The notes below the pieces were generated by a model. It saw nothing but the letters and a program-made list of their open reading frames with translations. It was not told the DNA's origin and searched no databases. Both the position numbers and the translations under genes were made by a program. From Chitinophaga arvensicola (GTDB lineage: Bacteria; Bacteroidota; Bacteroidia; Chitinophagales; Chitinophagaceae), in the NCBI RefSeq assembly GCF_900110835.1, contig NZ_FOJG01000002.1, forward strand, positions 1,826,979-1,890,978: DNA of 64,000 bases, read 5' to 3'. Below are positions 1 to 8,445 of the stretch, piece after piece. Position 1 is the first letter of the stretch. Every line of letters starts with the position of its first letter.

Positions 1-1
1 A

Positions 2-454
2 GACCTTACCGTTACCGTACTGGGTACGGTTTTCGACATCCGGCAACGGCGCAGCAAAACGGAAGTGGTGCTGCAGAGCGGAAAAATCAGTCTTTCTTTC
101 AACGATGGCACCGCAAAAGATATCCTGATGAGTCCCGGCGAAGTGGTGGCCTATAACGATGCCGCTAAAAAAATCACCACGGAAACCGTGGCCCCGGAGA
201 AATTCACCGCCTGGAAAAACCATCAGCTGATCTTAACCAACCCGTCTGTTAACGATATCCTGGCTTACCTGGAAGATAATTTTGGCAGGAAGATCATCGT
301 GGAAGACAAACAGTTAACCGTCAGAACCATCAATGGGCCCATCCTGCTCACCTCCCTGGACGATGCGCTCTTTGTGCTTTCTACCGTGCTGAATACAGAA
401 ATCGTTAAAAAAGACTCGGGGGCTATCATTATGCGCCCACGGGTTCACCCGTAG
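2..454 (+). CDS. FecR-type anti-sigma factor, C-terminal part (5' end outside window)
   Basis: The open frame runs in from the left edge, so only about 150 C-terminal residues are visible. The first residues (VLGTVFDIRQRR, then LQSGKISLSF and MSPGEVVAY) match the end of the FecR periplasmic domain. The remainder (HQLILTNPSVNDILAYLEDN and a final block ending in IIMRP) matches the DUF4974/short-secretin domain found at the C-terminus of Bacteroidota FecR proteins. Such proteins are inner-membrane anti-sigma factors that hold an ECF sigma factor until a TonB-dependent SusC transporter signals substrate. No SusC follows here; the next gene, 100 bp on, is a secreted SGNH-EEP hydrolase. The internal GTG at 65 is not a real start because homologous sequence continues upstream of it. 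Confidence 0.88.
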   Translation, partial: DLTVTVLGTVFDIRQRRSKTEVVLQSGKISLSFNDGTAKDILMSPGEVVAYNDAAKKITTETVAPEKFTAWKNHQLILTNPSVNDILAYLEDNFGRKIIVEDKQLTVRTINGPILLTSLDDALFVLSTVLNTEIVKKDSGAIIMRPRVHP

Positions 455-554
455 CCCAATCCCCATCTCCCGGTAAAATATTTTTGAACTCCTGTGGGGT
501 AATATAAAAGCTACACATCACTATAGTGAAGTAACGCTTTTTAAAATCCGCTTC

Positions 555-2006
555 ATGAAGAAAATATTTGTGACCATTTTCTGCTTTTGCTGCCTGTTCA
601 CGTGCTATGCGCAGCAATCTTATCCTTATTACAATGATATACAGGCATTCAAACAACAGGATGCCATACATCCTCCCGGCAACGATGCCATTCTTTTTAT
701 AGGCAGCTCCTCCTTTACCTACTGGCAGGATGTGGCGGCATATTTCCCGGAGCACGACATTATTAATCGCGGCTTCGGCGGGTCCAACCTGCTGGATGTG
801 ATCCATTATGCAGATGACGTGATCTTTGCCTATCATCCAAAGCAGATCGTAATTTACTGTGGGGAAAACGACCTGGCATCGTCCGACACTGTAACCGCAC
901 GCATGGTGGTACAACGTTTTCAGCAACTCTTTACACTGATCCGCAGCAAAATGCCGGAGATCCCGGTTGTTTTTGTATCGTTAAAGCCCAGTCCCAGCAG
1001 AAGCCGGCTGATGCCCCGTATGCAGGAAGTAAACAAAGACATAAAAAAGTTCCTGCACCGGCAGCGCCATACTGATTTTGTAGATGTATACCATAAAATG
1101 CTGCAAAAAGACGGCACCATAAAAGCCGATCTTTTCAAATCTGATCAACTGCACATGAATGCAGCGGGTTATGATATCTGGCAAAAGGCCCTCGCACCGG
1201 CGCTGATGGCTCCGCAAAAGAAAACCATGTTGCAGGTAGCCACGTACAACCTGCGCTTAAATGTGGCGTTTGACAGTGCCAATGCCTGGCCCCACCGGAA
1301 AGAAATGGTAAAAGACCTGATACAATACCACGAGTTTGATATCTTTGGTGTACAGGAGGCCCTCTCCGGCCAGATGAAGGACCTGGAAGAAATGCAGCAG
1401 TATGCGCATGTGGGTGTGGGAAGAAATGATGGAAAAGACGGAGGAGAATATTCGGCCATCTTCTATAATAAACACAAATACCAGGTCATACAATCAGGCA
1501 ATTTCTGGTTATCGCCTACACCGGAGAAGCCGTCCAAAGGCTGGGATGCAGCCTATATCAGGATTTGCACCTGGGCCTGTTTCCAGGTAAAAGAAAGCGG
1601 TAAACAGTTTTTTATGTTCAACACCCACTTCGATAATGAAGGTGTATTGGCAAGAGAAAATGCGGCGAGGATGATCCTCGAAAAAATTGATGCCGTAGCC
1701 CCGAAAGACACGCCAGTGATCATTACAGGCGATTTTAATTCGGATCCATCTACCAGCGCCTACGCCACCATCACCAAAAGATTTGCGGATGCCAAACTGG
1801 TAGCGGCCACCAAGCCCTATGGCCCGGACAGTACTTTTAATGATTTTAAATACCATAACTGGACAAAGGTGGTAAAAGAAGGACGCATCGATTTCGTATT
1901 CGTTAACCCCAGCATCCGTGTCCGGAAATACGCGGTGTTAACGGATTCCAGGGATCTTCGTTTCCCTTCAGATCATTTTCCCGTGGCCTGCAAACTCGAA
2001 TTCTGA
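555..2006 (+). CDS. Secreted SGNH esterase - EEP phosphodiesterase fusion
   Basis: A 483-residue exported protein with two catalytic domains. Residues 1-19 form a signal peptide ending CYAQ. Residues about 25-215 are an SGNH/GDSL hydrolase: GSSS at 50-53 (Ser52 in the nucleophile position), Gly76 in GFGGS, Asn105 in GEND, and Asp197/His200 in DQLH. Residues about 224-483 are an endonuclease/exonuclease/phosphatase domain: Asn232 in TYN, Glu268 in VQE, His358 in NTHFD, Asp393/Asn395 in GDFNSD, Asp446 in RIDF, and Asp473/His474 in SDH. All the usual catalytic residues of both families are present, so both halves should be active. SGNH enzymes often deacylate glycans; secreted EEP enzymes cleave phosphodiesters or phosphomonoesters. 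The GH3 gene starts 33 bp downstream, which suggests one operon and a glycan or phospho-glycan substrate. The substrate is unknown. Confidence 0.87.
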   Translation: MKKIFVTIFCFCCLFTCYAQQSYPYYNDIQAFKQQDAIHPPGNDAILFIGSSSFTYWQDVAAYFPEHDIINRGFGGSNLLDVIHYADDVIFAYHPKQIVIYCGENDLASSDTVTARMVVQRFQQLFTLIRSKMPEIPVVFVSLKPSPSRSRLMPRMQEVNKDIKKFLHRQRHTDFVDVYHKMLQKDGTIKADLFKSDQLHMNAAGYDIWQKALAPALMAPQKKTMLQVATYNLRLNVAFDSANAWPHRKEMVKDLIQYHEFDIFGVQEALSGQMKDLEEMQQYAHVGVGRNDGKDGGEYSAIFYNKHKYQVIQSGNFWLSPTPEKPSKGWDAAYIRICTWACFQVKESGKQFFMFNTHFDNEGVLARENAARMILEKIDAVAPKDTPVIITGDFNSDPSTSAYATITKRFADAKLVAATKPYGPDSTFNDFKYHNWTKVVKEGRIDFVFVNPSIRVRKYAVLTDSRDLRFPSDHFPVACKLEF

Positions 2007-2039
2007 TACACTCATTATAAGTCATACTAACTTTCTGCT

Positions 2040-4319
2040 ATGAAGTATTACAGCTTACTTTTTCTTGTAGCGCTCCACTTCCTTTGCCTGCCGGGCTTTT
2101 CGCAAAATACAAAGATGAAGACCTTTGTAGATGGACTGATGAGCAAAATGACCCTGGAAGAAAAAATCGGGCAGCTCAACCTGCTGACCTCCGGCGCGGT
2201 AGTTACCGGATCAGCGGTGAGCACAGACGTAGAAAAAAAGATCAAAGAAGGCAAGGTGGGCGGATTGCTCAACATGACCAGACCAGAAGACATCAAAAGG
2301 GCACAGCAGATAGCGGTAACGCAGTCCAGGCTGAAAATCCCGCTGCTATTCGGACTGGATGTGGTACATGGATATAAAACCACTTTCCCTATTCCGCTGG
2401 CCCTCTCCTGTTCCTGGGATATGGATATGATTGAAAGAAGTGCCAGGGTTGCCGCCATAGAGGCAAGCGCCGATGGGATCAACTGGACCTTTTCCCCGAT
2501 GGTAGACATTGCGCGTGATCCGCGCTGGGGCCGCATTGCGGAAGGTTCCGGGGAAGATCCGTACCTGGGTTCGAAAATTGCTGCCGCCATGGTAAAAGGC
2601 TATCAGGGCAACGATCTGAGGAAGCCCGACAATATTATGGCCTGTGTGAAACACTTCGCACTTTATGGCGCCGCAGAAGCAGGGCGCGACTATAACACCA
2701 CCGATATGAGCCGGGTAAGGATGTACAATGAATACTTTCCACCCTATCTGGCCGCTGTTAAGGCGGGTGCCGCTACCGTAATGACTTCCTTCAACGAAGT
2801 GGACGGTGTGCCTGCAACTGCAAATAAATGGCTTATGACAGACGTATTGCGGAATCAATGGGGCTTTAAGGGTTTTGTGGTAACAGACTATACCGCCATC
2901 AATGAAATGGTGGCGCATGGCCTTGGTGACTTAGCCAATGTATCCGCGCTGGCCCTGAATGCCGGTACTGATATGGATATGGTGGGAGAAGGATTTATAG
3001 AAACACTTCCTGCATCCGTAAAAGCCGGAAAGGTATCCGTAAAAAATATCGATGCCGCCTGCCGCCGTATACTGGAAGCCAAATACCAGCTCGGTCTCTT
3101 CGATGATCCGTATCGCAACAGCAGCCCTGAGCGCTCGCAAAATAATATCTATACCGATGCACAACGCAGTGAATCCCGGAAAGCCGCCACGGAGAGCTTT
3201 GTGCTCCTGAAGAACCAGGCCAACCTGTTGCCGCTGAAAAAACAGGGTAGCATTGCCCTGATCGGCCCCCTGGCGAATTCACGGACGAATATGACAGGCA
3301 CCTGGTCTGTATCCGCAGCAATAGAAAACCATCCATCGCTGCTGGAAGCACTGCAGAAAGAAGTGGGCACCGATGTAAAAATAAACTATGCCAAAGGTGC
3401 TAATCTGACGGCAGATTCCATGCTGGAAATAAACAGCACCATGTTTGGCCGCTCCCTTCACCGGGATGGCCGCTCCGCAGCCGCATTGAAAAAAGAAGCG
3501 CTGGACATTGCCGCTCAATCAGATATCATTGTAGCCGCACTGGGTGAAGCTTCTGAAATGACCGGCGAAGCTGCCAGCAGATCGGACATCGGCATTCCTG
3601 ATACACAGAAAGAACTACTGGCTGCCCTGCTGGCCACCGGTAAACCCGTAGTATTGGTGCTTTTTGCAGGCAGACCCATGACGCTGACCTGGGAAAATCA
3701 GCAGGTACCTGCTATCCTGAATGTGTGGTTTGGCGGCTGTGAAGCAGGAGCTGCTATCGCAGATGTGCTTTTCGGCGCTGTAAATCCCTCCGGAAAACTG
3801 ACCGCCACTTTTCCTCAAAACGTAGGACAGATACCGATTTACTACAGTCATAAAAATACAGGACGTCCGCTGGCCGGCAACGACAAGTGGTTTACCAAGT
3901 TCCGCTCCAACTACCTCGATGTGTCTAATGAACCGCTTTATCCTTTCGGCTACGGACTAAGCTATACGTCATTTTCCTATAGTGACATCACGCTGAACAG
4001 CGCTGTCCTGAAAGCAGGCGGTAAACTCACGGCTACTGTTACGGTAACCAATACGGGCAACAGGGAAGGAACAGAAGTTGTACAACTGTATATCCGCGAC
4101 ATGGTAGGCAGCATTGCCCGCCCGGTAAAGGAACTGAAAGGCTTTGAACGTATTACGCTGAAAGCGGGTGCTGCACAGCAGGTGACTTTCACGGTAACGG
4201 AAAATGATCTCAAATACTATAACAATGAATTGAAATTTGGTGTAGAACCGGGAGATTTCAAATTGTTTATCGGCACCAACAGCCGGGATGTGAAAGAAAC
4301 CAGTTTTAAACTGCAATAA
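2040..4319 (+). CDS. bglX: Periplasmic GH3 beta-glucosidase (BglX type)
   Basis: At 759 residues this is the usual length of BglX-type glycoside hydrolase family 3 enzymes. It has a signal peptide (residues 1-21, cleavage after PGFS), an N-terminal TIM-barrel containing LTLEEKIGQLNL-like and VKHFALYGAAEAGRDY motifs, and the nucleophile Asp283 in VVTDYTAI. An alpha/beta sandwich with VLFAGRPMTL and NPSGKLTATFP follows, then a C-terminal fibronectin-III-like domain (TVTVTNTGNREGTEVVQLYI). It should release glucose, or a related beta-linked sugar, from the non-reducing end of oligosaccharides in the periplasm. It follows the SGNH-EEP gene by 33 bp and ends in a strong hairpin shared with the convergent tetR gene. 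The exact linkage specificity cannot be read from sequence. Confidence 0.93.
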   Translation: MKYYSLLFLVALHFLCLPGFSQNTKMKTFVDGLMSKMTLEEKIGQLNLLTSGAVVTGSAVSTDVEKKIKEGKVGGLLNMTRPEDIKRAQQIAVTQSRLKIPLLFGLDVVHGYKTTFPIPLALSCSWDMDMIERSARVAAIEASADGINWTFSPMVDIARDPRWGRIAEGSGEDPYLGSKIAAAMVKGYQGNDLRKPDNIMACVKHFALYGAAEAGRDYNTTDMSRVRMYNEYFPPYLAAVKAGAATVMTSFNEVDGVPATANKWLMTDVLRNQWGFKGFVVTDYTAINEMVAHGLGDLANVSALALNAGTDMDMVGEGFIETLPASVKAGKVSVKNIDAACRRILEAKYQLGLFDDPYRNSSPERSQNNIYTDAQRSESRKAATESFVLLKNQANLLPLKKQGSIALIGPLANSRTNMTGTWSVSAAIENHPSLLEALQKEVGTDVKINYAKGANLTADSMLEINSTMFGRSLHRDGRSAAALKKEALDIAAQSDIIVAALGEASEMTGEAASRSDIGIPDTQKELLAALLATGKPVVLVLFAGRPMTLTWENQQVPAILNVWFGGCEAGAAIADVLFGAVNPSGKLTATFPQNVGQIPIYYSHKNTGRPLAGNDKWFTKFRSNYLDVSNEPLYPFGYGLSYTSFSYSDITLNSAVLKAGGKLTATVTVTNTGNREGTEVVQLYIRDMVGSIARPVKELKGFERITLKAGAAQQVTFTVTENDLKYYNNELKFGVEPGDFKLFIGTNSRDVKETSFKLQ

Positions 4320-4331
4320 ATACAACACATA

Positions 4332-4373
4332 AAAAAACGCGGTCATCTTATAAAAGATGGCCGCGTTTTTTTA
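4332..4373. terminator. Bidirectional terminator between bglX and tetR
   Basis: The inverted repeat ACGCGGTCATCTT / AAGATGGCCGCGT has one G-T wobble and a 4-nt loop, and is flanked by A and T runs on both sides. It overlaps the stop codon of the convergent tetR gene. Confidence 0.85.
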
Positions 4374-4973
4374 TGCCACCCATTGCTGTCCTTTTTTCGT
4401 GAGATAAGGATAAAACAGATCCTGCAGCAGCCCCGCATAATACGTCACTGCCTTCTTTCCTTTTAGTCCTGTTGTCAGCTCATTGGCGGAGATCCAGAAA
4501 TCACCGATGATATAAAGGCTGCGGATCAGGTTTTCCCACACCGGCGCGGGAATATCAGCTCTTACAATGCCCTGTTTACGATAGTCTTCAAACAATTGCA
4601 GGAACTGCGTTCTGCGGATTTTAAATCTTTGTGCATATACTTTCTTTAACTCCGGCATACGGCGGGCAATCACCACAAAGTGGATATAAATAAAGCGGTA
4701 CTGGTAAATATGCTCCAGCACCGCAATGATGGAATTTTTCAGGGCGGCGGGTTTGTGAGTCTCATCCGCCATGAAGATGGGCAATTCATTCAGTTCTTCG
4801 ATATGATTCACATAAATAGTGGCGATAATCTCGTCGGCGTTCGGAAAGTAATACTGGATATTACTATGACTGATCCCCATTTCTTTAGCAATATGCCGGA
4901 TGGTGATCACATCTATCCCCTGCTCATTAAACAACCGGAGGGCAGTAGCCAATATCTTTTCTCTCGTATTCAT
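4371..4973 (-). CDS. TetR/AcrR-family repressor (paralogue 1)
   Basis: A 200-residue one-component regulator. The N-terminal TetR HTH spans residues about 3-50, with recognition helix ISHSNIQYYF, followed by a helical ligand-binding domain. I chose the ATG at 4973 because GGAG lies about 6 nt upstream; the in-frame GTG four codons earlier is less likely. It diverges from an FAD monooxygenase, and two 18-bp palindromes lie between them, so it probably represses both itself and the monooxygenase. The protein is clearly paralogous to the TetR at 37341-37949: both share GDFW(I/L)S.NELT and LFYPYLT-like C-terminal segments. The inducer is unknown, perhaps an aromatic or xenobiotic substrate of the neighbouring enzyme. 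Confidence 0.9.
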   Translation of the reverse strand: MNTREKILATALRLFNEQGIDVITIRHIAKEMGISHSNIQYYFPNADEIIATIYVNHIEELNELPIFMADETHKPAALKNSIIAVLEHIYQYRFIYIHFVVIARRMPELKKVYAQRFKIRRTQFLQLFEDYRKQGIVRADIPAPVWENLIRSLYIIGDFWISANELTTGLKGKKAVTYYAGLLQDLFYPYLTKKGQQWVA

Positions 4974-5013
4974 GGTATGCTCCACTTTTTAAATATCTCA
5001 CGAAAATAAAAAA

Positions 5014-5061
5014 TTTAGTACAAATGTACAATATTCATTTTTGTTAGTACATTTGTACTAA
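5014..5061. promoter_or_regulatory. Tandem TetR operators with embedded -7 boxes
   Basis: Two 18-bp palindromes lie 29 bp apart. The one at 5044-5061 is TTAGTACA-tt-TGTACTAA with perfect 8-bp arms. The one at 5015-5032 is TTAGTACA-aa-TGTACAAt. Each contains TACATTTG, a match to the Bacteroidota -7 consensus TAnnTTTG: on the + strand at 5048-5055 towards the monooxygenase, and on the - strand at 5028-5021 towards tetR. Binding would therefore block both promoters. Confidence 0.82.
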
Positions 5062-5073
5062 AATAACACATTC

Positions 5074-6216
5074 ATGAAGGCAATTATCATCGGAGCCGGC
5101 ATAGGAGGACTCACCACAGCGATAGCATTACAACAGCGGGGCATTGCGTTTGAAATTTATGAAGCGGCGCCGGAACTGAAAACAGTTGGCGCAGGGATCT
5201 GGCTCGGCTGTAATGCCATGAATGTGTATGAAAAACTGGGACTGGCAGCCGCACTTAAAGAGAGATCGGTATTGCTGGAAACCGTATTTATCAAAGATAC
5301 CAGTGGCAACACTTTACAACTGGTCAATAACCTGGAAATAAAGCAGCTATATGGCAACGCTACCCACGCTATTCATCGCGGCACCTTACAACAAATACTG
5401 GTAGCGGCTGTTCGCACGCCCATACAACTTGGTAAAAAATGTATCCGTATTGAAGGTGGCACCGTGTACTTTGAAGATGGCAGTACCGCTCAGGGCGACC
5501 TGATCATTGGCGCCGATGGCATCCGCTCTGTAGTTCGGGAACAATGTGTAACAAAAGCACAGTACCGTTATTCCGGTCAAACCTGCTGGAGAGCCACAGT
5601 AAACATGGACCTCCCAGCTGCGGAACAACATAATAGCGGCGAAATGTGGAGTAAAAAAGGAGGAATCCGTGCTTCTGCCTCACAACTGGGCGATCACCAG
5701 GTATATTTCTGGATGACCAAAGCCATTCCTGCCGGCAGCCGCTACACTCCCGCCGACGCCTATACGCTGATTCAGCAGGAATTGCAGGCCTTTCCAAAGG
5801 AACTACAGGAAGTGATGCAACGCATTGACCCGGAACAACTGATCCACGGCGACTTATACGATTTCAAGCCCATTGCGCAATGGTATAAAGATGAAGTAGT
5901 GCTGATCGGAGACGCCGCGCACGCTACCACTCCCAACCTGGGCCAGGGCGCCAGTCAGGCGATAGAAGATGCCTATATCCTGGCTGCTTATCTCAGTAAA
6001 GAAACAGACATCAATGCTGCCTTTCAGAAATACCAGGCAAAGCGGATCAAACACGCACAAAGTGTAGTAAGTATGTCGTATACACTGGGAAGAATTACCA
6101 GCCTGAAAAACGGGATTGGCAGCCGTTTACGCAATTATCTCATTAAACATACGCCCAACTGGATTGCGCGCCGGCAGTTTCATTTGCTGTATGATGTAAA
6201 TTTAAATGTTGAGTAA
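5074..6216 (+). CDS. FAD-dependent monooxygenase (group A hydroxylase family)
   Basis: A 380-residue flavoprotein with all three family signatures: the Rossmann motif GAGIGG at residues 7-12, GADG at 146-149 (NAD(P)H/FAD contact), and GDAAHATTPNLGQG starting at 279 (FAD ribityl/pyrophosphate contact). There is no signal peptide, so it is cytoplasmic. Group A enzymes hydroxylate or epoxidise aromatic and polycyclic substrates using NAD(P)H and O2; relatives include salicylate hydroxylase, zeaxanthin epoxidase, urate hydroxylase and Tet(X). Sequence alone does not separate these. The gene is controlled from the divergent tetR promoter region and sits 99 nt after the tetR ATG. It ends just before a convergent HxlR gene, so it is probably monocistronic. 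Confidence 0.88.
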   Translation: MKAIIIGAGIGGLTTAIALQQRGIAFEIYEAAPELKTVGAGIWLGCNAMNVYEKLGLAAALKERSVLLETVFIKDTSGNTLQLVNNLEIKQLYGNATHAIHRGTLQQILVAAVRTPIQLGKKCIRIEGGTVYFEDGSTAQGDLIIGADGIRSVVREQCVTKAQYRYSGQTCWRATVNMDLPAAEQHNSGEMWSKKGGIRASASQLGDHQVYFWMTKAIPAGSRYTPADAYTLIQQELQAFPKELQEVMQRIDPEQLIHGDLYDFKPIAQWYKDEVVLIGDAAHATTPNLGQGASQAIEDAYILAAYLSKETDINAAFQKYQAKRIKHAQSVVSMSYTLGRITSLKNGIGSRLRNYLIKHTPNWIARRQFHLLYDVNLNVE

Positions 6217-6252
6217 CAGTCCCCTAACGGAAACAAATACACGTCAGCTGCA

Positions 6253-6645
6253 TCATGATGCGGGCTTCACGGCCAGATCAACGGACTGGCGCTGCTTTTC
6301 GCGATGCTGGTGTCCCCACTCATTCATCTGATCCCAGACAGGAATCAGCAAGAGCGCGCTTTCCGTTAGCTGGTATTCCACTCTCGGCGGCACTTCCGCA
6401 TATACAGTCCTACTGATCAGTCCATCTGCTTCCAGTTCCTGCAAATGCAGCGTGAGCATACGATCGGTGATATTGGGAATGCGTTCCTTCAACTCCCGGA
6501 AGCGCATCGTTTTCTTTTCCAGTTTGTAGAGAATCTTTAATTTCCACCTTCCTGCCATGATATCAATCGCATAGGCAATCCCGCATTCATCGTTGATATA
6601 CTCGCGGTTCATATGGTTGGTAGATGTTTCCTTACGCTTCGCCAT
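6253..6645 (-). CDS. HxlR-family regulator with N-terminal cysteine (type A, copy 1)
   Basis: A 130-residue winged-helix regulator of the HxlR family, with typical blocks AGRWKLKILYKL, RFRELKERIPNITDRMLTL and the wing VYAEVPPRVEYQLT. A single cysteine in NDECGIAY lies 13 residues before the Trp of GRW. In the HxlR family (YodB, HypR, QorR) an N-terminal cysteine senses quinones, aldehydes or disulfide stress. It diverges from a quinone-reductase/SDR operon, the classical arrangement for such sensors. It is closely related to the HxlR at 56765, which has the same cysteine spacing. The redox role is inferred, not shown. Confidence 0.9.
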   Translation of the reverse strand: MAKRKETSTNHMNREYINDECGIAYAIDIMAGRWKLKILYKLEKKTMRFRELKERIPNITDRMLTLHLQELEADGLISRTVYAEVPPRVEYQLTESALLLIPVWDQMNEWGHQHREKQRQSVDLAVKPAS

Positions 6646-6744
6646 TACTTACATTTTTGTGTGTATCATACAATAGGTAGCTACCCTGCAAATGTACGGT
6701 TCCTGCTATAATTTTGTCCGCAGTTCAAAAAACAACGTTTATTT
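6646..6744. promoter_or_regulatory. HxlR / quinone reductase divergent promoter region
   Basis: The region contains the 10-bp palindrome GGTAGCTACC (6676-6685), a Bacteroidota-like -7 box TAATTTTG (6709-6716) 28 bp before the quinone reductase ATG, and a TTACA-n-TGT element abutting the hxlR ATG. The last resembles the perfect TTACAAATTTGTAA site in front of the paralogous hxlR at 56765. TGTACGGT (6693-6700) also recurs in both regions. The operator assignment is an inference. Confidence 0.5.
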
Positions 6745-7413
6745 ATGAAGATACTGATTGTATATGCCCACCCCGAACCCAAAAGTATGAACGGGGCTAT
6801 GTTCAACACCGCTGTGGCCACTTTGCAGGCGGCAGGCCATGAAGTAAAAACTTCCGATCTGTACGCGATGCAATTTAACCCTGTTTCCGACCGCGCCAAT
6901 TTTACAACCGTACACAACCCCGACTTTTTTAAACAGCAACTGGAAGAGCAGCATGCATCCCGTGTAAATGGATTTGCTGCACATATTGCTGCGGAGCAGG
7001 AAAAACTGGCCTGGTGCGACCTGATGATCTGGCAATTTCCACTCTGGTGGTTCAGTGTTCCCGCCATTCTCAAAGGCTGGGTGGATCGCGTATTCGCCAT
7101 GGGCACTTCCTACAATAACGGGCAGACCTATGAAAACGGCGTGTATACCGGGAAAAAAGCCTTATTATCTATTACCACCGGTGGCGCAAAAAATGATTAT
7201 CTTAAAGATGGTGCAAACGGAGATATAGACAATATGCTAAAACCTGTTCACCGGGGCATTTTCCAGTTCACCGGTTTTTCTGTGCTGGAACCACAGGTTA
7301 TCTACGGCCCGGCGCGGCAAACAGCCGCAGAACGCGCACTGGCACTGGAAGATTGGGCTTCCAGGTTAACACAGATTGAAGAAGAAGTGACTATTGAAAT
7401 AACGACTTATTAA
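6745..7413 (+). CDS. NAD(P)H dehydrogenase (quinone), flavodoxin-like fold
   Basis: A 222-residue cytoplasmic protein of the NQO1/MdaB/KefF flavodoxin-fold family. The N-terminal beta strand MKILIVYAHPEPKSMNGAMF is the FMN/FAD phosphate-binding start. QFPLWWFSVPAILKGWVDRV is the family hallmark around the isoalloxazine site. TTGGAKNDY fits the later cofactor loop. Members reduce quinones by two electrons, avoiding semiquinone radicals. The gene diverges from a cysteine-bearing HxlR and overlaps the next SDR gene by one nucleotide (TAATG), so the two are translationally coupled. Confidence 0.9.
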   Translation: MKILIVYAHPEPKSMNGAMFNTAVATLQAAGHEVKTSDLYAMQFNPVSDRANFTTVHNPDFFKQQLEEQHASRVNGFAAHIAAEQEKLAWCDLMIWQFPLWWFSVPAILKGWVDRVFAMGTSYNNGQTYENGVYTGKKALLSITTGGAKNDYLKDGANGDIDNMLKPVHRGIFQFTGFSVLEPQVIYGPARQTAAERALALEDWASRLTQIEEEVTIEITTY

Positions 7414-8015
7414 TGAAAATACTGATCATCGGCACTACCGGCGCTATCGGCAGTAAAGTAAAAGAAGCACTGGCAACCAGGCATGAAGTAATCACCGCAG
7501 GCCGTAACAGCGGCGATGTGCGTGTTGACCTTACTGATGCGGCTTCTATTGAGCAACTCTATAAAAACAATCCCGGTATAGATGCGGTGATTGTAACGGC
7601 AGGTTCTTCCGGTATGGAAAGTTTCCAGACGTTGTCTGAACAAAGCCTCTTGCCGGGGATTCAATCGAAGCTGCTGGGACAGGTAAACGTGGTACTGATC
7701 GGGCAGCACTATCTCAATGATGGTGGGTCTTTTACGCTCACGTCGGGGATACTGGCAGATGAACCCGCCAGAGATGCCACTGCCGGCTCATTGATCAGCG
7801 GCGCTGTGAACAGTTTTACCATAGCCGCTGCCACGGAGTTGAAAAGGGGATTGCGGATTAATACCGTAAGCCCCGGACTGGCCGCCGATTCGGCCGATGC
7901 GATCGCTCACCTGTTTCCCGGCTTTAACCCGGTGCCTATGCCCAGGCTGGTGAATGCCTATCTCAAAAGTGTGGAAGGTGTAGTAACCGGACAAATTATC
8001 CGGGTACATCAATAA
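7413..8015 (+). CDS. Short-chain dehydrogenase-like protein lacking the YxxxK tyrosine
   Basis: A 200-residue Rossmann-fold SDR. The cofactor motif is GTTGAIGSK near residues 7-15, and RINTVSPG near the C-terminus is typical of SDRs. At the place of the catalytic Tyr-x-x-x-Lys the sequence reads AGSLISGAVNSF, without Tyr or the usual Lys. This occurs in a known short SDR subfamily, so the protein may bind NAD(P)H but catalyse differently, or act as a sensor. The start ATG overlaps the stop of the quinone reductase by one base, indicating coupled translation and a shared role. Regulation is presumably by the upstream HxlR. Confidence 0.82.
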   Translation: MKILIIGTTGAIGSKVKEALATRHEVITAGRNSGDVRVDLTDAASIEQLYKNNPGIDAVIVTAGSSGMESFQTLSEQSLLPGIQSKLLGQVNVVLIGQHYLNDGGSFTLTSGILADEPARDATAGSLISGAVNSFTIAAATELKRGLRINTVSPGLAADSADAIAHLFPGFNPVPMPRLVNAYLKSVEGVVTGQIIRVHQ

Positions 8016-8042
8016 TAGAAAGTGGATCGTTAAGTAAAAATA

Positions 8043-8429
8043 TCATGCAGGCGCCTGCATCGCTGATTTCACTTTTTCCCGGTGACACAATCCCCACTCC
8101 ACCAGGTTTTCCGCTACGGGCAAAATGGTTTGTCCGTAAGGAGTAATGGCATAAGCGACCGTGACCGGCTTCGTGGGCAATACGGTACGGGTTACCAGGA
8201 AATTGATTTCCAGCATCTTCAGTTCCTTTGACAACATGCGGGCGGAGATGCCGGAAATTTCCCGCAGCATCTTTTTGAAATGATTGCTTTCTCCCGTGCG
8301 GTTTGCCAGGTAGCGCAGCAATTGCAGTTTCCATTTTCCACTGAATAATTCAATGCTATCGCGCATCGCGGTCAGCTCCTCTTCGCAGGTCGCTTCCCTG
8401 ACGGCTCCTTTAATATTGATTGTTGCCAT
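8043..8429 (-). CDS. HxlR-family regulator with N-terminal cysteine (type B, copy 1)
   Basis: About 128 residues with HxlR blocks SGKWKLQLLRYLANR, EISGISARMLSKELKMLE and a wing ending VAYAITPYG. I chose the ATG at 8429; the longer frame needs a TTG start at 8498 that lies inside the divergent operator/promoter region. One cysteine (EATCEEEL) sits 18 residues before the Trp of GKW, the same spacing as in the HxlR at 57140-57478, its closest relative in the window. It diverges from an MDR-type quinone oxidoreductase gene, and a dense cluster of palindromic half-sites lies between them. It is probably a repressor released by an electrophile; the signal is unknown. Confidence 0.88.
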   Translation of the reverse strand: MATINIKGAVREATCEEELTAMRDSIELFSGKWKLQLLRYLANRTGESNHFKKMLREISGISARMLSKELKMLEINFLVTRTVLPTKPVTVAYAITPYGQTILPVAENLVEWGLCHREKVKSAMQAPA

Positions 8430-8445
8430 ATCCCTGGTTCCTTTC

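Noticed and set aside
5074..6216. FAD monooxygenase as a Tet(X)-type tetracycline resistance gene
   Set aside because: Only motifs common to all group A hydroxylases are visible; nothing specific to Tet(X) can be claimed.
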